A stretch of 12,937 nt of DNA from an uncultured Muribaculaceae bacterium (GCA_910578305.1 CAJTQH010000062.1:1-12937), one strand, 5' to 3'; numbered from the stretch's first letter, positions 1 to 8,943 are shown. Notes: a model not told the origin generated them from the letters alone. Translations and numbers: made by a program.

Positions 1-1054
1 GGCGCTGTCCGAATGCCTCGATGCGGCTCACGGTAGCTGCTGGCAGCGAGCCGGATTTGTCGGGCGGGAAGTTGAGAATGAGAGTGGCGTTGCGGCCTAC
101 TGTCTCAAGATAGAATTGCCAGAGTTTGTCGAGCGACTGTACGGATTCGCCAGAGTGCCAGAACCATCCTGATGTAGTGGCCTTGGCGTCGCTTTCGCCG
201 GGAAGCCACTGCCAGCCGTTTTCATCGCCGTATTCGCCGTTGCCCATGCTCCAGCATGTCTCTCCGGCCCAGCCCGACTCGTTGCCGATCCAGCGGGCTT
301 CGCCGCCTACACCCCACATGACCATGTCGGGGCATATCTTGTGTATCTTGTCGCGGAGGTTTGGTATGTCGTAATATGTCTCCGGATCCACACGGCGGGG
401 GGTATTGGCTCCGCCATAGTAGCCTGAATCGCCGGTGGCGCCGTCAAACCACATCTCAAACTGGTCTGTGCCATACTGAGCAAGCTCCTCGCACTGCTTG
501 AGGAATACCTCGTCGACATAGCGGGTGGTGCCGTCGCCCCAATATGCGCTGTTGCGATCCCATGGCGATACGTAAAATCCGTATTTAAGACCGAGGTCTT
601 TTGCGGCATCAGCGAAATCGCGCGGAATGTTTGTTGCTTGCGCAAAACTATTGCTGCTGGAAGTAACATTGTGTGTTGTGGTGGCAGTGGGCCACAGGCA
701 GAATCCGTCGTGATGCTTCACCACGGCTATACCGCCTTTCATGCCGCCTTTTTTAATGGTTTCGAGCCACTGGCGTGGATTGGGGGCGGCTGTAGGTGCG
801 AATGTCGATTCGGCTTCGTTGCCATTGCCCCATTCGAGATTGGTGTAAGTGTTCATGCCGTAATGGAAGAAGGCATAGAACTCTGTTTCCTGCCACTTGA
901 GTTGGCGCGGATGTGGCACCGGATGTACCGGAGCCGGAATGTTGTCGGGATTGTCGAGCGTCTGGGCTTCCAGTGTCAGATTCTGAGCCGAAGCCGATAA
1001 GGCAAGCCAGCAAGCCGCTGTCCCGAGAAATGCTTTTGGAGTAAAGTTTCTCAT
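1..1054 (-). CDS. GH29 alpha-L-fucosidase, secreted (C-terminus cut by window edge)
   Basis: Retaining alpha-L-fucosidase that removes terminal fucose from host or dietary glycans, probably in the periplasm or at the cell surface. I translated 351 residues from the ATG whose complement is at 1052-1054; the reading frame runs off the left edge, so the C-terminus is missing. Residues 1-23 form a signal peptide ending ASA before Gln24. The GH29 catalytic barrel follows: the KHHDGF substrate-binding motif is at about 113-118, and MWFDG at about 201-205 holds the likely nucleophile Asp204. RNATLILNFPPD at about 321-332 corresponds to the family's conserved GNxLLNxxP strand. It diverges from the GH92 pair across a 223-bp intergenic region, which suggests joint use on fucosylated, mannose-containing glycans. 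The family is clear; linkage specificity cannot be read from sequence. Confidence 0.93.
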   Translation of the reverse strand, partial: MRNFTPKAFLGTAACWLALSASAQNLTLEAQTLDNPDNIPAPVHPVPHPRQLKWQETEFYAFFHYGMNTYTNLEWGNGNEAESTFAPTAAPNPRQWLETIKKGGMKGGIAVVKHHDGFCLWPTATTTHNVTSSSNSFAQATNIPRDFADAAKDLGLKYGFYVSPWDRNSAYWGDGTTRYVDEVFLKQCEELAQYGTDQFEMWFDGATGDSGYYGGANTPRRVDPETYYDIPNLRDKIHKICPDMVMWGVGGEARWIGNESGWAGETCWSMGNGEYGDENGWQWLPGESDAKATTSGWFWHSGESVQSLDKLWQFYLETVGRNATLILNFPPDKSGSLPAATVSRIEAFGQR

Positions 1055-1085
1055 GATTGGTACGATTGTTTTATAAATATTTATG

Positions 1086-1124
1086 TAAAGATATGTTGAA
1101 ATTGTTTTTTGTGAGTCAAAATTA
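1086..1124 (-). promoter_or_regulatory. Candidate Bacteroidota promoter for the fucosidase gene
   Basis: On the minus strand two -7-like boxes face the fucosidase gene: TATCTTTA (1086-1093), with a TTTG (complement of CAAA at 1117-1120) upstream, and TAATTTTG (1117-1124), an exact TAnnTTTG match. Either would give a short leader. The -33 spacing is not ideal in either case, so the choice between them is open. Confidence 0.4.
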
Positions 1125-1212
1125 TGGTTAAAATCTGTTAACCATATAGGCGTTGTGTCAATATATCTATTAAAAAAGCATGGAGGCATTTCATTGTATG
1201 ACGCTTTGTGAC

Positions 1213-1220
1213 TATCTTTG
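1213..1220 (+). promoter_or_regulatory. Bacteroidota -7 promoter box for the GH92 operon
   Basis: TATCTTTG matches the Bacteroidota sigma-ABfr -7 consensus TAnnTTTG exactly and lies about 57 bp before the first GH92 start codon. A weak TTG (1194-1196) is the nearest -33 candidate, slightly too close. No Shine-Dalgarno-like sequence precedes the start codon, which is normal for this phylum. Confidence 0.5.
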
Positions 1221-1277
1221 TAAATCGAATGTAACAGGAATTATTAACTTATACCTAATACCTAAATTTCCAGCTCT

Positions 1278-3542
1278 ATGTCGAAATACCGTACGGTAGC
1301 GGCGGCGATGTTTGTGGCCGTCACTTCAGCAATATCGGTGGCCGATGACTACACGCAGTGGGTCGATCCATTTGTAGGTACTACCAATTTCGGCACCACC
1401 AATCCCGGTGCCGTTGTGCCTAATGGCATGATGTCGGTGGTTCCGTTCAATGTCATGGGTTCCGATGAAAATGTTTATGACAAGGACGCACGTTGGTGGT
1501 CCACCCCTTATGAATTTCACAACAAGTTTTTCACCGGTTACGCACACGTGACTCTGAGTGGAGTGGGGTGTCCGGAGATGGGATCGCTGCTTACCATAGC
1601 CACTACCGGAGATCTTGAGCCTGACTATAAGAAATACGGCTCCGGCTATACTTCGGAGACAGCCGTACCGGGCTACTACTCCAACCGCCTGACCAAATAC
1701 GACATTCTGACCGAGGTGACCGCTACCAAGCGCTCGTCGGCCGAACGATACACATTTCCCGGAGGCAAGGGCAATATTCTGCTCAATCTCGGCGAAGGAC
1801 TCACAAACGAAAGCGGAGCCACAGTGCGTCGTGTGAGCGATACCGAAATTGAAGGTTCCAAACTGCTCGGCACTTTCTGCTACAATCCGCAGAAAGTATT
1901 TCCCATCTATTTCGTGATGCGCGTAAGCAAGAAGCCCGATGCTTCAGGCTACTGGAAGATGCAGCCTGAAATGACTGGTGTCGAGGCGGAATGGACTCCC
2001 GATAACGGCACATACAAGATATACACCCAGTATGGACGCGAGCTGTCGGGCGACGATGTTGGCTATTGGTTCACATACGAGGATCTAAAGGTAGGCGAAC
2101 AGGTAGAGGTGCGTATGGGGGTGTCGTTTGTCTCGATAGCCAACGCCCGCGAGAATCTCGAAAAAGAGCAAGCCGGTCTTACATTTGACCAAATCCGCAC
2201 ACAGGCACGCGACACCTGGAATGCCGATCTCGGCCGCATACGTGTAAAAGGCGGCACCGACGAGCAGAAACGGGTATTCTACACCGGACTGTATCATGCA
2301 CTCATACATCCCAACGTGCTCAACGACGTAAACGGACAATATCCTCTGATGGAGAGCTTCGGCGACGGACAGACTGCCGACGGCCACGACCGCTATACCG
2401 TATTCTCGCTGTGGGACACATACCGCAATGTGCATCAGCTTATGACAATGGTATATCCCGAACGCCAGACCGACATGATACGCTCCATGATCGACATGTC
2501 GAAAGAGTGGGGATGGCTGCCCAAATGGGAACTTTACGGCCGCGAGACATTTACCATGGAGGGCGATCCGGCCATTCCTGTGATTGTCGACAGCTGGCGC
2601 AAGGGGCTGCGCGACTATGACATGGATGCCGCATATTCGGCCATGAAAAAGTCGGCTACCACTCCCGGCGCTTTCAATCCCATGCGTCCCGACATAGATC
2701 CTTACGTGGAGCGTGGATATGTGCCTCTGGGAACACATGCCGGCGACAATTCGGGCGACAACTCGGTTTCGCACGCCCTTGAATATTACGTTGCCGACAA
2801 TGCACTGGCATGGCTGGCCGCCGAACGTGGCGACAAAGAGTTTGCCGCACAGCTGCGCGACCGTGCCAAAGGTTACAAGCATTACTATTCGAAAGAGAGC
2901 GGCACGCTGCGTCCCATAAATCAGGACGGTTCGTTCCTCACCCCATTCAATCCGCGTCAGGGCGAGAACTTCGAACCTGTACCCGGATTCCATGAAGGTT
3001 CGGCATGGAACTACACATTCTTCGTGCCTCACGATGTGGAAGGTCTGGCCAAACTCATGGGTGGCAAGAAAAAATTTGTAGACAAACTGCAGATGGTGTT
3101 CGACGACGGTCTTTACGATCCGGCCAACGAACCCGACATAGCATATCCGTATCTCTTCAGCCGCTTCGCTGGTGAGGAATGGCGTACACAGAAGGAAGTG
3201 AACCGTTTGCTGGGCAAATACTTCACCACCAAAGCTGATGGTATTCCCGGCAACGACGATACTGGTACGATGTCGGCATGGGCGGTGTTCTCCATGATGG
3301 GATTCTATCCCGACTGCCCAGGTGAACCGTACTATACGCTCACTTCTCCGGTGTTTGACTCTGTGGAAATAGACACTCCTCAGGGTACTATCACCATCAA
3401 TGCCGACCGTGAGAGCCCCGATGCCATTTATATCGATTCGATGCAGCTCGGAGGCAAGCCTCTGAAGCGCTACCGCATATCGCACGACGAGCTTATGAAT
3501 GGAAAAAGTCTCGACTTCAAGCTGAAAAATAAAAACAAATAA
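1278..3542 (+). CDS. GH92 alpha-mannosidase, secreted
   Basis: Calcium-dependent, inverting exo-alpha-mannosidase of family GH92, which trims mannose from N-glycans or yeast mannan. The 754-residue product has a signal peptide (about 1-22, ending SVA) and then the two-domain GH92 fold starting at DYTQWVDPFVG. Visible landmarks are FSLWDTYR (about 376-383), HEGSAWNY (about 572-579), where Glu573 is the expected general acid, and GNDDTGTMSAW (from about 658), which carries the aspartates expected for base and metal functions. The segment usually reading HGNEPSHH is ANEPDIAYPYLF here, a departure in the active-site region that may mean a different linkage preference. It is first in a two-gene unit with the next GH92, 26 bp downstream. 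Family assignment is secure; the substrate is inferred. Confidence 0.95.
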   Translation: MSKYRTVAAAMFVAVTSAISVADDYTQWVDPFVGTTNFGTTNPGAVVPNGMMSVVPFNVMGSDENVYDKDARWWSTPYEFHNKFFTGYAHVTLSGVGCPEMGSLLTIATTGDLEPDYKKYGSGYTSETAVPGYYSNRLTKYDILTEVTATKRSSAERYTFPGGKGNILLNLGEGLTNESGATVRRVSDTEIEGSKLLGTFCYNPQKVFPIYFVMRVSKKPDASGYWKMQPEMTGVEAEWTPDNGTYKIYTQYGRELSGDDVGYWFTYEDLKVGEQVEVRMGVSFVSIANARENLEKEQAGLTFDQIRTQARDTWNADLGRIRVKGGTDEQKRVFYTGLYHALIHPNVLNDVNGQYPLMESFGDGQTADGHDRYTVFSLWDTYRNVHQLMTMVYPERQTDMIRSMIDMSKEWGWLPKWELYGRETFTMEGDPAIPVIVDSWRKGLRDYDMDAAYSAMKKSATTPGAFNPMRPDIDPYVERGYVPLGTHAGDNSGDNSVSHALEYYVADNALAWLAAERGDKEFAAQLRDRAKGYKHYYSKESGTLRPINQDGSFLTPFNPRQGENFEPVPGFHEGSAWNYTFFVPHDVEGLAKLMGGKKKFVDKLQMVFDDGLYDPANEPDIAYPYLFSRFAGEEWRTQKEVNRLLGKYFTTKADGIPGNDDTGTMSAWAVFSMMGFYPDCPGEPYYTLTSPVFDSVEIDTPQGTITINADRESPDAIYIDSMQLGGKPLKRYRISHDELMNGKSLDFKLKNKNK

Positions 3543-3568
3543 CCATCATATATCTCATAACAGTAAAG

Positions 3569-5742
3569 ATGAAACTGACTCATTTATTATTTCTGTCACC
3601 CATTCTGATGGCTTCGTGTTCATCGGGCAGCAATGGTGCAGCAGGCGGTGCCGACTCCACTGACTACACTCAGTTTGTCGACACTAAAATAGGAAGTGGC
3701 GGTCATGGCCACGTGTTTGTAGGAGCTAATGTGCCTTTCGGCATGGTACAGCTCGGCCCCACGAGCATACCCCAGACCTGGGACTGGTGCTCTGGATATC
3801 ACGACAGCGACTCTACCGTGATAGGATTCTCGCACACACACCTCGAAGGCACCGGTATCGGCGATCTGTTTGATGTGACCGTGATGCCTGTAGTGGGCGA
3901 AGTGACATATGCCCGCGGTACAGAAGACGATCCGCAGTCGGGTATGTGGTCGTACGGCGAACGCTCGAAAGAGGTGTCGGAGCCCGGATATTATTCCATT
4001 CCTTTGGTGCGCGGCGGCATTCTGGCCGAAATGACTGCTACCAACCGTGTGGGTCTGCACCGATACACATTCCCCGCAACATCCGAGGCTGCTATCGTGT
4101 TTGACCTTGAGAACGGCGGTTGCTGGGACAAGCCTACCGAAACATCTATGAAGGCCGAGGGCAACAACCGTATCGTAGGTTCGCGCCGCTCTACCGGATG
4201 GGCCAAAGACCAACAGGTATTTTTTGTGGCCGAGTTCTCGAAGCCTTTTGAGTCGTTTGAACTCAAGGGTACCGACAATATGTATGGTCGCGTGAACTTC
4301 GCCACCGATTCGGCAGAGCAGGTGCTCGTGAAAGTGGCTCTCTCGCCTGTGTCGATCGAAGGAGCCAAGGCCAATCTTGAGGCAGAGATGCCCGGATGGG
4401 ACTTCGATGCCACCCGCGCTGCTGCCAAGCAGGCATGGAATGCCGAGCTGGGCAAGGTGAAGGTGACCACTGACGATACCGATGCCAAGCGCAAGTTCTA
4501 TACTTCGCTCTATCACACAATGATCGTACCCGCTACATTCAGCGACGTAACCGGCGAATACCGCGGTGCCGACGGTAATGTGTACAAGGCCGACAAACCT
4601 CAGTATACCATATTCTCTCTCTGGGACACCTATCGCGCCCAGATGCCTCTGATGGCGATCATCAATCCCGAACGCAGCACCGACATGGTGAACACTATGG
4701 TGGATATTGCCGACAAGCAGGGTCGTCTGCCGGTATGGCATCTGTGGGGTAATGAAACTGACTGTATGGTGGGTAACCCCGGTATCATAGCCGTGGCTGA
4801 CGCTATCGTGAAAAATCAGGAAGGTATTGACCGCGACAAGGCCTACAAGGCTCTGCTCACCACTGCCGCCGATACTGCACGCGGCAACGGTACGGTTTTA
4901 TTCCCGCCGATCTGTTCAACGAGGCCATTGCCTATGATCTTGAATATGCCATAGCCGATGCCGCAGTTGCTGAAGCAGCCAAGGCCATGGGCGATACAGC
5001 CAATGTGCGAAAGTTTACAGAGCGCAGCCACTCTTACCGCAACTATCTTGATAAGTCGACCGGATTCTCGCGTGGCAAGATGCTCGATGGATCATGGCGC
5101 ACTCCTTTCGACCCGAATGCCACAACACACCGTGCCGACGACTACTGCGAAGGTAACGCATGGCAGTACACATGGCTTGTGCCTCAGGATATTGACGGCC
5201 TTGTGGACTTTTTCGGATCAAAAGAGGCTACTGTTGCCCGTCTTGACACTCTGTTCACAACAAGCTCGGAGCTTACCGGCGACGATGCATCGCCCGATAT
5301 CACAGGTCTGATCGGTCAGTATGCTCACGGCAACGAACCCTCGCACCACATCATCTATTTCTATACAATGCTCGGCGCTCCCGACAAGGCTGCCGACAAG
5401 GTGCGTCAGGTGCTTGACGAGTTCTATACGGTGGAACCCGACGGTCTTGCAGGTAACGAGGATGCCGGTCAGATGTCGGCATGGTATATCCTGTCGTCGC
5501 TCGGCTTCTATCAGGTCGAGCCTGCAAGCGGACGATTCTGGTTTGGCTCGCCTGCATTCGATCAGGTGGAAATCGTGGTGCCAGGCGGAACTTTTACAGT
5601 CAAGGCTCTCAACAATTCGAAGACCAATAAGTACATACGTAAAGTGACTCTCAATGGTAAGGATTACGACAAGATGTACATAACCCATGATGACATCATG
5701 CGTGGCGGTGAACTCGTATTCGAGATGGGGCCAGCCAAGTAA
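3569..5742 (+). pseudogene. GH92 alpha-mannosidase lipoprotein, frameshifted near 4891
   Basis: A second GH92 exo-alpha-mannosidase, split between two frames. Frame one opens at ATG 3569 with a lipoprotein signal (lipobox LMAS-Cys17) and runs to a stop at 4954. Homology continues in another frame from about 4891 through YGFIPADLFNEA, where the only in-frame ATG is at 4987, to the stop at 5742. Restoring one base after position 4890 gives RGNGYGFIPADLFNEA and a protein of about 724 residues, a normal family length. The second part carries YCEGNAWQY (catalytic Glu at 5149-5151), HGNEPSHH (5326-5349) and GNEDAGQMSAW, all canonical. The residues after Cys17 (SSGSNGAAGG) lack the acidic surface-export signal common in Bacteroides, so a periplasmic location is possible. 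The break may be a true mutation or a one-base assembly error; both halves otherwise look under selection. Confidence 0.88.
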
Positions 5743-5798
5743 CGCACGCATATATTGAATAATCGCCCGCGCTTGTAATTGGAATGGTTAGACGCGTA

Positions 5799-6704
5799 TT
5801 ATGGAAGTCTCTGCGATATGAGCATGGAGAGCTGATCAAGAGATCTGTCAGGATCAAGATAGCAGACTGACGGGTCGCGTTTGAGCCATGTGAGCTGTTT
5901 TTTTGCATATACGCGTGTGTTTTTTGCTATGCGCGCTATGGCAGTGTCGCGATCCATGGAGCCGTCGAAGTATTGAAACATCTCTTTATAACCCACGGTG
6001 TTGAGCGAGTTGAGGTGGCGCAGGTGGTAGACGCTGCGGGCTTCGTCTTCAAGCCCCATGGCTATCATGGTGTCGACACGTGCGTTAATGCGGCCGAATA
6101 GTTCGTCGCGGCTGTAGTCGACAGATACTTTCAGTACGTCAAACGGGCGCTCTTTCACCTGTCCGGTGCGCAGTGTCGAATACGGTACTCCCGATTGCAT
6201 GCATATTTCCACTGCGTGCACAAGGCGCTTGTGATTGCACAGATCCACCTCGGCATAATAGTCAGGGTCGAGCTGTCGCAGCCGCTCGCGGATGGCTTCG
6301 ATGCCTCCGCTGGTGTATATGTCGAGCGCTTTGGTGCGTATAGCGTCGGATATGGTGGGCAGTTCGTCGATGCCGTGCACCACAGCATCGACATACATCA
6401 TGGAGCCACCGCACATCACGGCGCATCCGTCGCGCTGCATGAGTCCTGGCAGCATGGCCATCACGTCGGTCTCGAACTGTGCCGCGCTGTAATATCGGTC
6501 GAGTTCGAGCATGTCCACGAAGTGATGGCGCACACGGGCTTTCTGTTCGGGTGTGGGTGCGGCTGTGCCAATAGGCAGATGGCGGTAGATCTGACGTGAG
6601 TCGGCCGAGATGATGTCGCAGCCGATACGCTCGGCCATGTCGATGGCGAGCGACGTCTTGCCCGACCCGGTAGGGCCGGTTATGACTATGAGCAGAGGCT
6701 TCAC
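5799..6704 (-). CDS. miaA: tRNA dimethylallyltransferase MiaA
   Basis: Transfers a dimethylallyl group to N6 of adenosine-37 in tRNAs reading codons that begin with U, the first step to ms2i6A; cytoplasmic. The 301-residue product has the P-loop GPTGSGKT (10-17), the family motif DSRQIY (35-40) followed by PIGTA, and the Bacteroidota form GGSMMYVDA, where many relatives have GGTGLYI. The start is GTG at 6704, giving a protein that begins MKPLLIVITG just before the P-loop. This GTG overlaps the pepT stop codon (GTGA), which points to translational coupling in a pepT-miaA operon. Its 3' end converges on the GH92 unit with only 56 bp between them, and I saw no clear terminator there. Bacteroidota often carry two miaA paralogues; I cannot tell which this is. 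Confidence 0.95.
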   Translation of the reverse strand: MKPLLIVITGPTGSGKTSLAIDMAERIGCDIISADSRQIYRHLPIGTAAPTPEQKARVRHHFVDMLELDRYYSAAQFETDVMAMLPGLMQRDGCAVMCGGSMMYVDAVVHGIDELPTISDAIRTKALDIYTSGGIEAIRERLRQLDPDYYAEVDLCNHKRLVHAVEICMQSGVPYSTLRTGQVKERPFDVLKVSVDYSRDELFGRINARVDTMIAMGLEDEARSVYHLRHLNSLNTVGYKEMFQYFDGSMDRDTAIARIAKNTRVYAKKQLTWLKRDPSVCYLDPDRSLDQLSMLISQRLP

Positions 6705-7924
6705 TTTGCAGCCACAAGTCGGGCTATCTCAACTATCACATCGGTAGCCTTTTCCATCGATGGCACGGGCACAAATTCATAGCGTCCGTGGAAGTTGAGA
6801 CCGCCGGCAAAGATGTTGGGGCAGGGCAGACCTTTGAATGAAAGTTGTGCGCCGTCCGTACCTCCGCGTATTGGCACTACTTTTGGAGTGACATCGACAT
6901 TTTTCATGGCCTGAATGGCGATGTCTATGATGTGCTTCACTGGCTCGATCTTCTCGCGCATGTTGTAGTATTGGTCGTTTATTTCCAGTGATGCCACACC
7001 TGGAAATTCCTTGTTGATTTTGCGTGTCAGATGCTCGAATTCCTTTTTGCGGCGTTCAAACCTGTCACGATCATGGTCGCGGATTATGTATGTGAGCACG
7101 GTCTGCTCCACGGTGCCTTCTATTGAGGTGAGATGATAGAAGCCTTCGTAGCCTTCGGTATGCTCGGGTGTCTCCCAGCGGGGAAGCATTATGGCAAACT
7201 GATTGGCTATGCGGAGCGAATTGATCATCTTGTGCTTGGCATAGCCGGGGTGTACGTTGCGTCCGGTAAATGTGACTTTTGCTACGGCGGCATTGAAGTT
7301 TTCGTATTCAAGTTCGCCTATCTCGCCTCCGTCCATGGTGTAGGCCCAATCGGCACCAAAAAGTTCTACGTCAAATTTGTGCGCTCCCTGACCTATCTCT
7401 TCATCTGGATTGAAAGCCACGCGTATGTCTCCGTGCTCTATTTCCGGATGTTTGATCAGGTAGGCTATTGCAGTTATGATCTCTGCTATGCCGGCCTTGT
7501 CATCGGCTCCGAGCAGTGTATTGCCGTCAGTTACTATCAGATCCTGGCCTATGTAGTGGTTGAGTTCGGGAAATTCATCGGGAGAAAGCACTATGCCTTT
7601 ATCGGCATTGAGTGTGATGTCACCGCCCTGATATTTTTCCACTATGCGTGGCGATACATGGCGTCCACTCATGTCGGGCGAAGTGTCAAGGTGTGCTATG
7701 AAGCCCACTACAGGCACGTTGGCACGGCTTGTGTTGGCCGGCAGTGTTGCCATGAGGTAGCCGTTGTCGTCAAGTGTTATGTCTTTGAGTCCCAACTCGC
7801 GCAACTCTTTTTCGAGGTGCTGTGCAAATATCATCTGTCCGGGAGTCGACGGTGTCATGTTGGTGAGTTCGTCGCTCTGGGTGTCAAACTTTACGTATTG
7901 GAGAAATCGGTCTACAACGTTCAT
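6701..7924 (-). CDS. pepT: Peptidase T (tripeptide aminopeptidase)
   Basis: Cytoplasmic zinc aminopeptidase of family M20B that removes the N-terminal residue from tripeptides. From ATG 7924 the protein is 407 residues and starts MNVVDRFLQYV, matching the usual PepT N-terminus and length. The residues expected for the two-zinc site are all present at standard positions: HLD (His78, Asp80), GADDKAG (Asp141), EEIG (Glu175, Glu176), MDGG (Asp198) and NFHG (His379). A longer frame could begin at a TTG at 7957, but that codon lies inside the predicted -7 promoter box, so the shorter start is preferred. It is the first gene of a two-gene operon and overlaps miaA by 4 nt. Confidence 0.96.
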   Translation of the reverse strand: MNVVDRFLQYVKFDTQSDELTNMTPSTPGQMIFAQHLEKELRELGLKDITLDDNGYLMATLPANTSRANVPVVGFIAHLDTSPDMSGRHVSPRIVEKYQGGDITLNADKGIVLSPDEFPELNHYIGQDLIVTDGNTLLGADDKAGIAEIITAIAYLIKHPEIEHGDIRVAFNPDEEIGQGAHKFDVELFGADWAYTMDGGEIGELEYENFNAAVAKVTFTGRNVHPGYAKHKMINSLRIANQFAIMLPRWETPEHTEGYEGFYHLTSIEGTVEQTVLTYIIRDHDRDRFERRKKEFEHLTRKINKEFPGVASLEINDQYYNMREKIEPVKHIIDIAIQAMKNVDVTPKVVPIRGGTDGAQLSFKGLPCPNIFAGGLNFHGRYEFVPVPSMEKATDVIVEIARLVAAK

Positions 7925-7954
7925 GTCCTTGATCTGTTTTTTATGGTTGTGATG

Positions 7955-7962
7955 CAAAATTA
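7955..7962 (-). promoter_or_regulatory. Bacteroidota -7 promoter box for pepT-miaA
   Basis: On the minus strand this reads TAATTTTG, an exact TAnnTTTG match, and it would start transcription about 20-25 nt before the ATG at 7924. No clear -33 TTTG is seen at ideal spacing. Confidence 0.5.
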
Positions 7963-8055
7963 CATAAATTAGATGTCAATGCCATGCCATAGGGGTGTTT
8001 ATTTTAGATTTTTCTCGGTTTGACTTAACCGATTGAGAAATAAACTTTTAGCGAA

Positions 8056-8139
8056 TTATTTGAGAAATAGAAGTAACGATTTAGCAACTGTGCGAATTTC
8101 AGCGTTTTGCGTTGCTATGCTGTCAAATAACTCTTTCAT
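8056..8139 (-). CDS. 27-codon micro-ORF behind its own promoter (possible truncated gene)
   Basis: The minus-strand ATG at 8139 opens a frame of 27 residues, MKELFDSIATQNAEIRTVAK followed by SLLLFLK, stopping at TAA 8058-8056. I do not recognise it. It is reported because a perfect -7 box (TATATTTG, complement of 8143-8150) lies immediately upstream and an operator-like palindrome sits just beyond. The peptide reads like the amphipathic start of a larger protein, so it may be the stub of a gene cut at the boundary between the chromosomal and accessory regions. It could equally be chance. Confidence 0.3.
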   Translation of the reverse strand: MKELFDSIATQNAEIRTVAKSLLLFLK

Positions 8140-8142
8140 TTG

Positions 8143-8180
8143 CAAATATAACATCTTTTTCCGAAAGTACGAACTTTCGG
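8143..8180 (-). promoter_or_regulatory. Promoter box plus perfect palindrome (operator-like)
   Basis: TATATTTG on the minus strand (8143-8150) matches the -7 consensus. At 8161-8180 is a perfect inverted repeat, CCGAAAGT, loop ACGA, ACTTTCGG, lying across the -33 region. Neither strand has a T-run after the hairpin, so it does not look like a terminator. A repressor site is the better reading. Confidence 0.45.
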
Positions 8181-8217
8181 TGGCAATTTTATAAAATCAA
8201 CTTGCGAAAAAAGAAAA

Positions 8218-8943
8218 TCATTCATCCCATTCATGGGTTGTGTCATCGGTGGCGTTGTACTGTTTCCAACGTCCCGATTTCTCGCCGTCGGTGTATTGCC
8301 CCTCGATGGTTATATAGGGTTTTCCGTCCCGTGTCGATTCCACACGATAAAAGCCGTCAAGTTTTCCGTTACGGTAGTGTCGTGTAGTCCTGCTGCGAAG
8401 CGTGCGCCCATCCTCGAATATTTCCCATTCCTCACCCTCTTTTTTGCCGTCTATATAATGAGATTCAAAAATCTGCTCACCCGTCTTGCTGTCAAAGCGG
8501 CGTTCCCGTCCGCTCTCCACACTCTGCCTATACTCCTTTTCGATTTCTATTTTGCCGTTACGAAAATAGGTCTTTACAGTTCCGTCTATCTTGCCTTGCT
8601 GCATGGGTGTTTCTTTTCGGGGAGTAACGCCATCTTGGTAATACTCCGTGAATATGCCGTTGCGCTTTCCTTTGGCATATATGCCCGATTCACGCAGTAC
8701 CCCATCACGATAGCGGAGATAATCACCGTTTATTATGCCGTCGGAAAGTTTAACACGCTCCTCGTCAAGCCCTCGTATAATGCGATATTCTCCCTGCAAC
8801 GGCTGTTTACTGCCTTTTTCATAATAGACCGTGCGCCGTGCGTTATCCGTTATAGTCTGTAAATCGTCCCATTTTACTATTTGTTGTGCGGAAGCCGTGC
8901 CACACAATAGCAAAAAGAGGTATAGTGTTAATATTCTATTCAT
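8218..8943 (-). CDS. Secreted MORN-repeat (YwqK-like) protein
   Basis: A 241-residue protein with a signal peptide (about 1-19, ending ASA before Gln-Gln). From about residue 48 to 230 it is made of MORN-type repeats with the recurring pattern G-x-Y-x-x-(Y/F)-x-(D/N)-G-x-(L/I), for example GDYLRYRDG, GIFTEYYQDG, GTVKTYFRNG, GEEWEIFEDG and GFYR. Such proteins are often auto-annotated as toxin-antitoxin YwqK family antitoxins, but that role is not established; in Bacteroidota they are common exported proteins of unknown function. It lies 48 bp downstream of the membrane-protein gene in the same direction and may share its transcript. The fold call is good; no function is claimed. Confidence 0.85.
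   Translation of the reverse strand: MNRILTLYLFLLLCGTASAQQIVKWDDLQTITDNARRTVYYEKGSKQPLQGEYRIIRGLDEERVKLSDGIINGDYLRYRDGVLRESGIYAKGKRNGIFTEYYQDGVTPRKETPMQQGKIDGTVKTYFRNGKIEIEKEYRQSVESGRERRFDSKTGEQIFESHYIDGKKEGEEWEIFEDGRTLRSRTTRHYRNGKLDGFYRVESTRDGKPYITIEGQYTDGEKSGRWKQYNATDDTTHEWDE

Noticed and set aside
2085..3485. 466-codon open frame on the minus strand inside the first GH92 gene
   Set aside because: It is antisense to a clearly coding GH92 gene and its translation shows no recognisable domain; long antisense frames are expected from the codon bias of the real gene.
3620..4741. 373-codon minus-strand frame inside the second GH92 gene
   Set aside because: A shadow of the real coding frame, with cysteine- and histidine-rich low-meaning sequence and no start context.
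4890..4960. Programmed frameshift in the second GH92 gene
   Set aside because: No slippery heptamer, stimulatory hairpin or internal Shine-Dalgarno-like site is seen, and GH92 genes are not known to use recoding.
7925..7957. Longer pepT N-terminus starting at TTG 7957
   Set aside because: The added residues are not in the family, and the TTG falls inside an exact TAnnTTTG promoter box; ATG 7924 gives the standard PepT start and length.
7133..7972. 279-codon plus-strand frame opposite pepT
   Set aside because: pepT on the other strand has every catalytic residue in place; the plus-strand translation has no coherent domain.
8033..8069. Direct repeat TTGAGAAATA (8033-8042 and 8060-8069) as a possible target-site duplication
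   Set aside because: The copies are only 27 bp apart and enclose no element; AT-rich chance repetition is the simpler reading.
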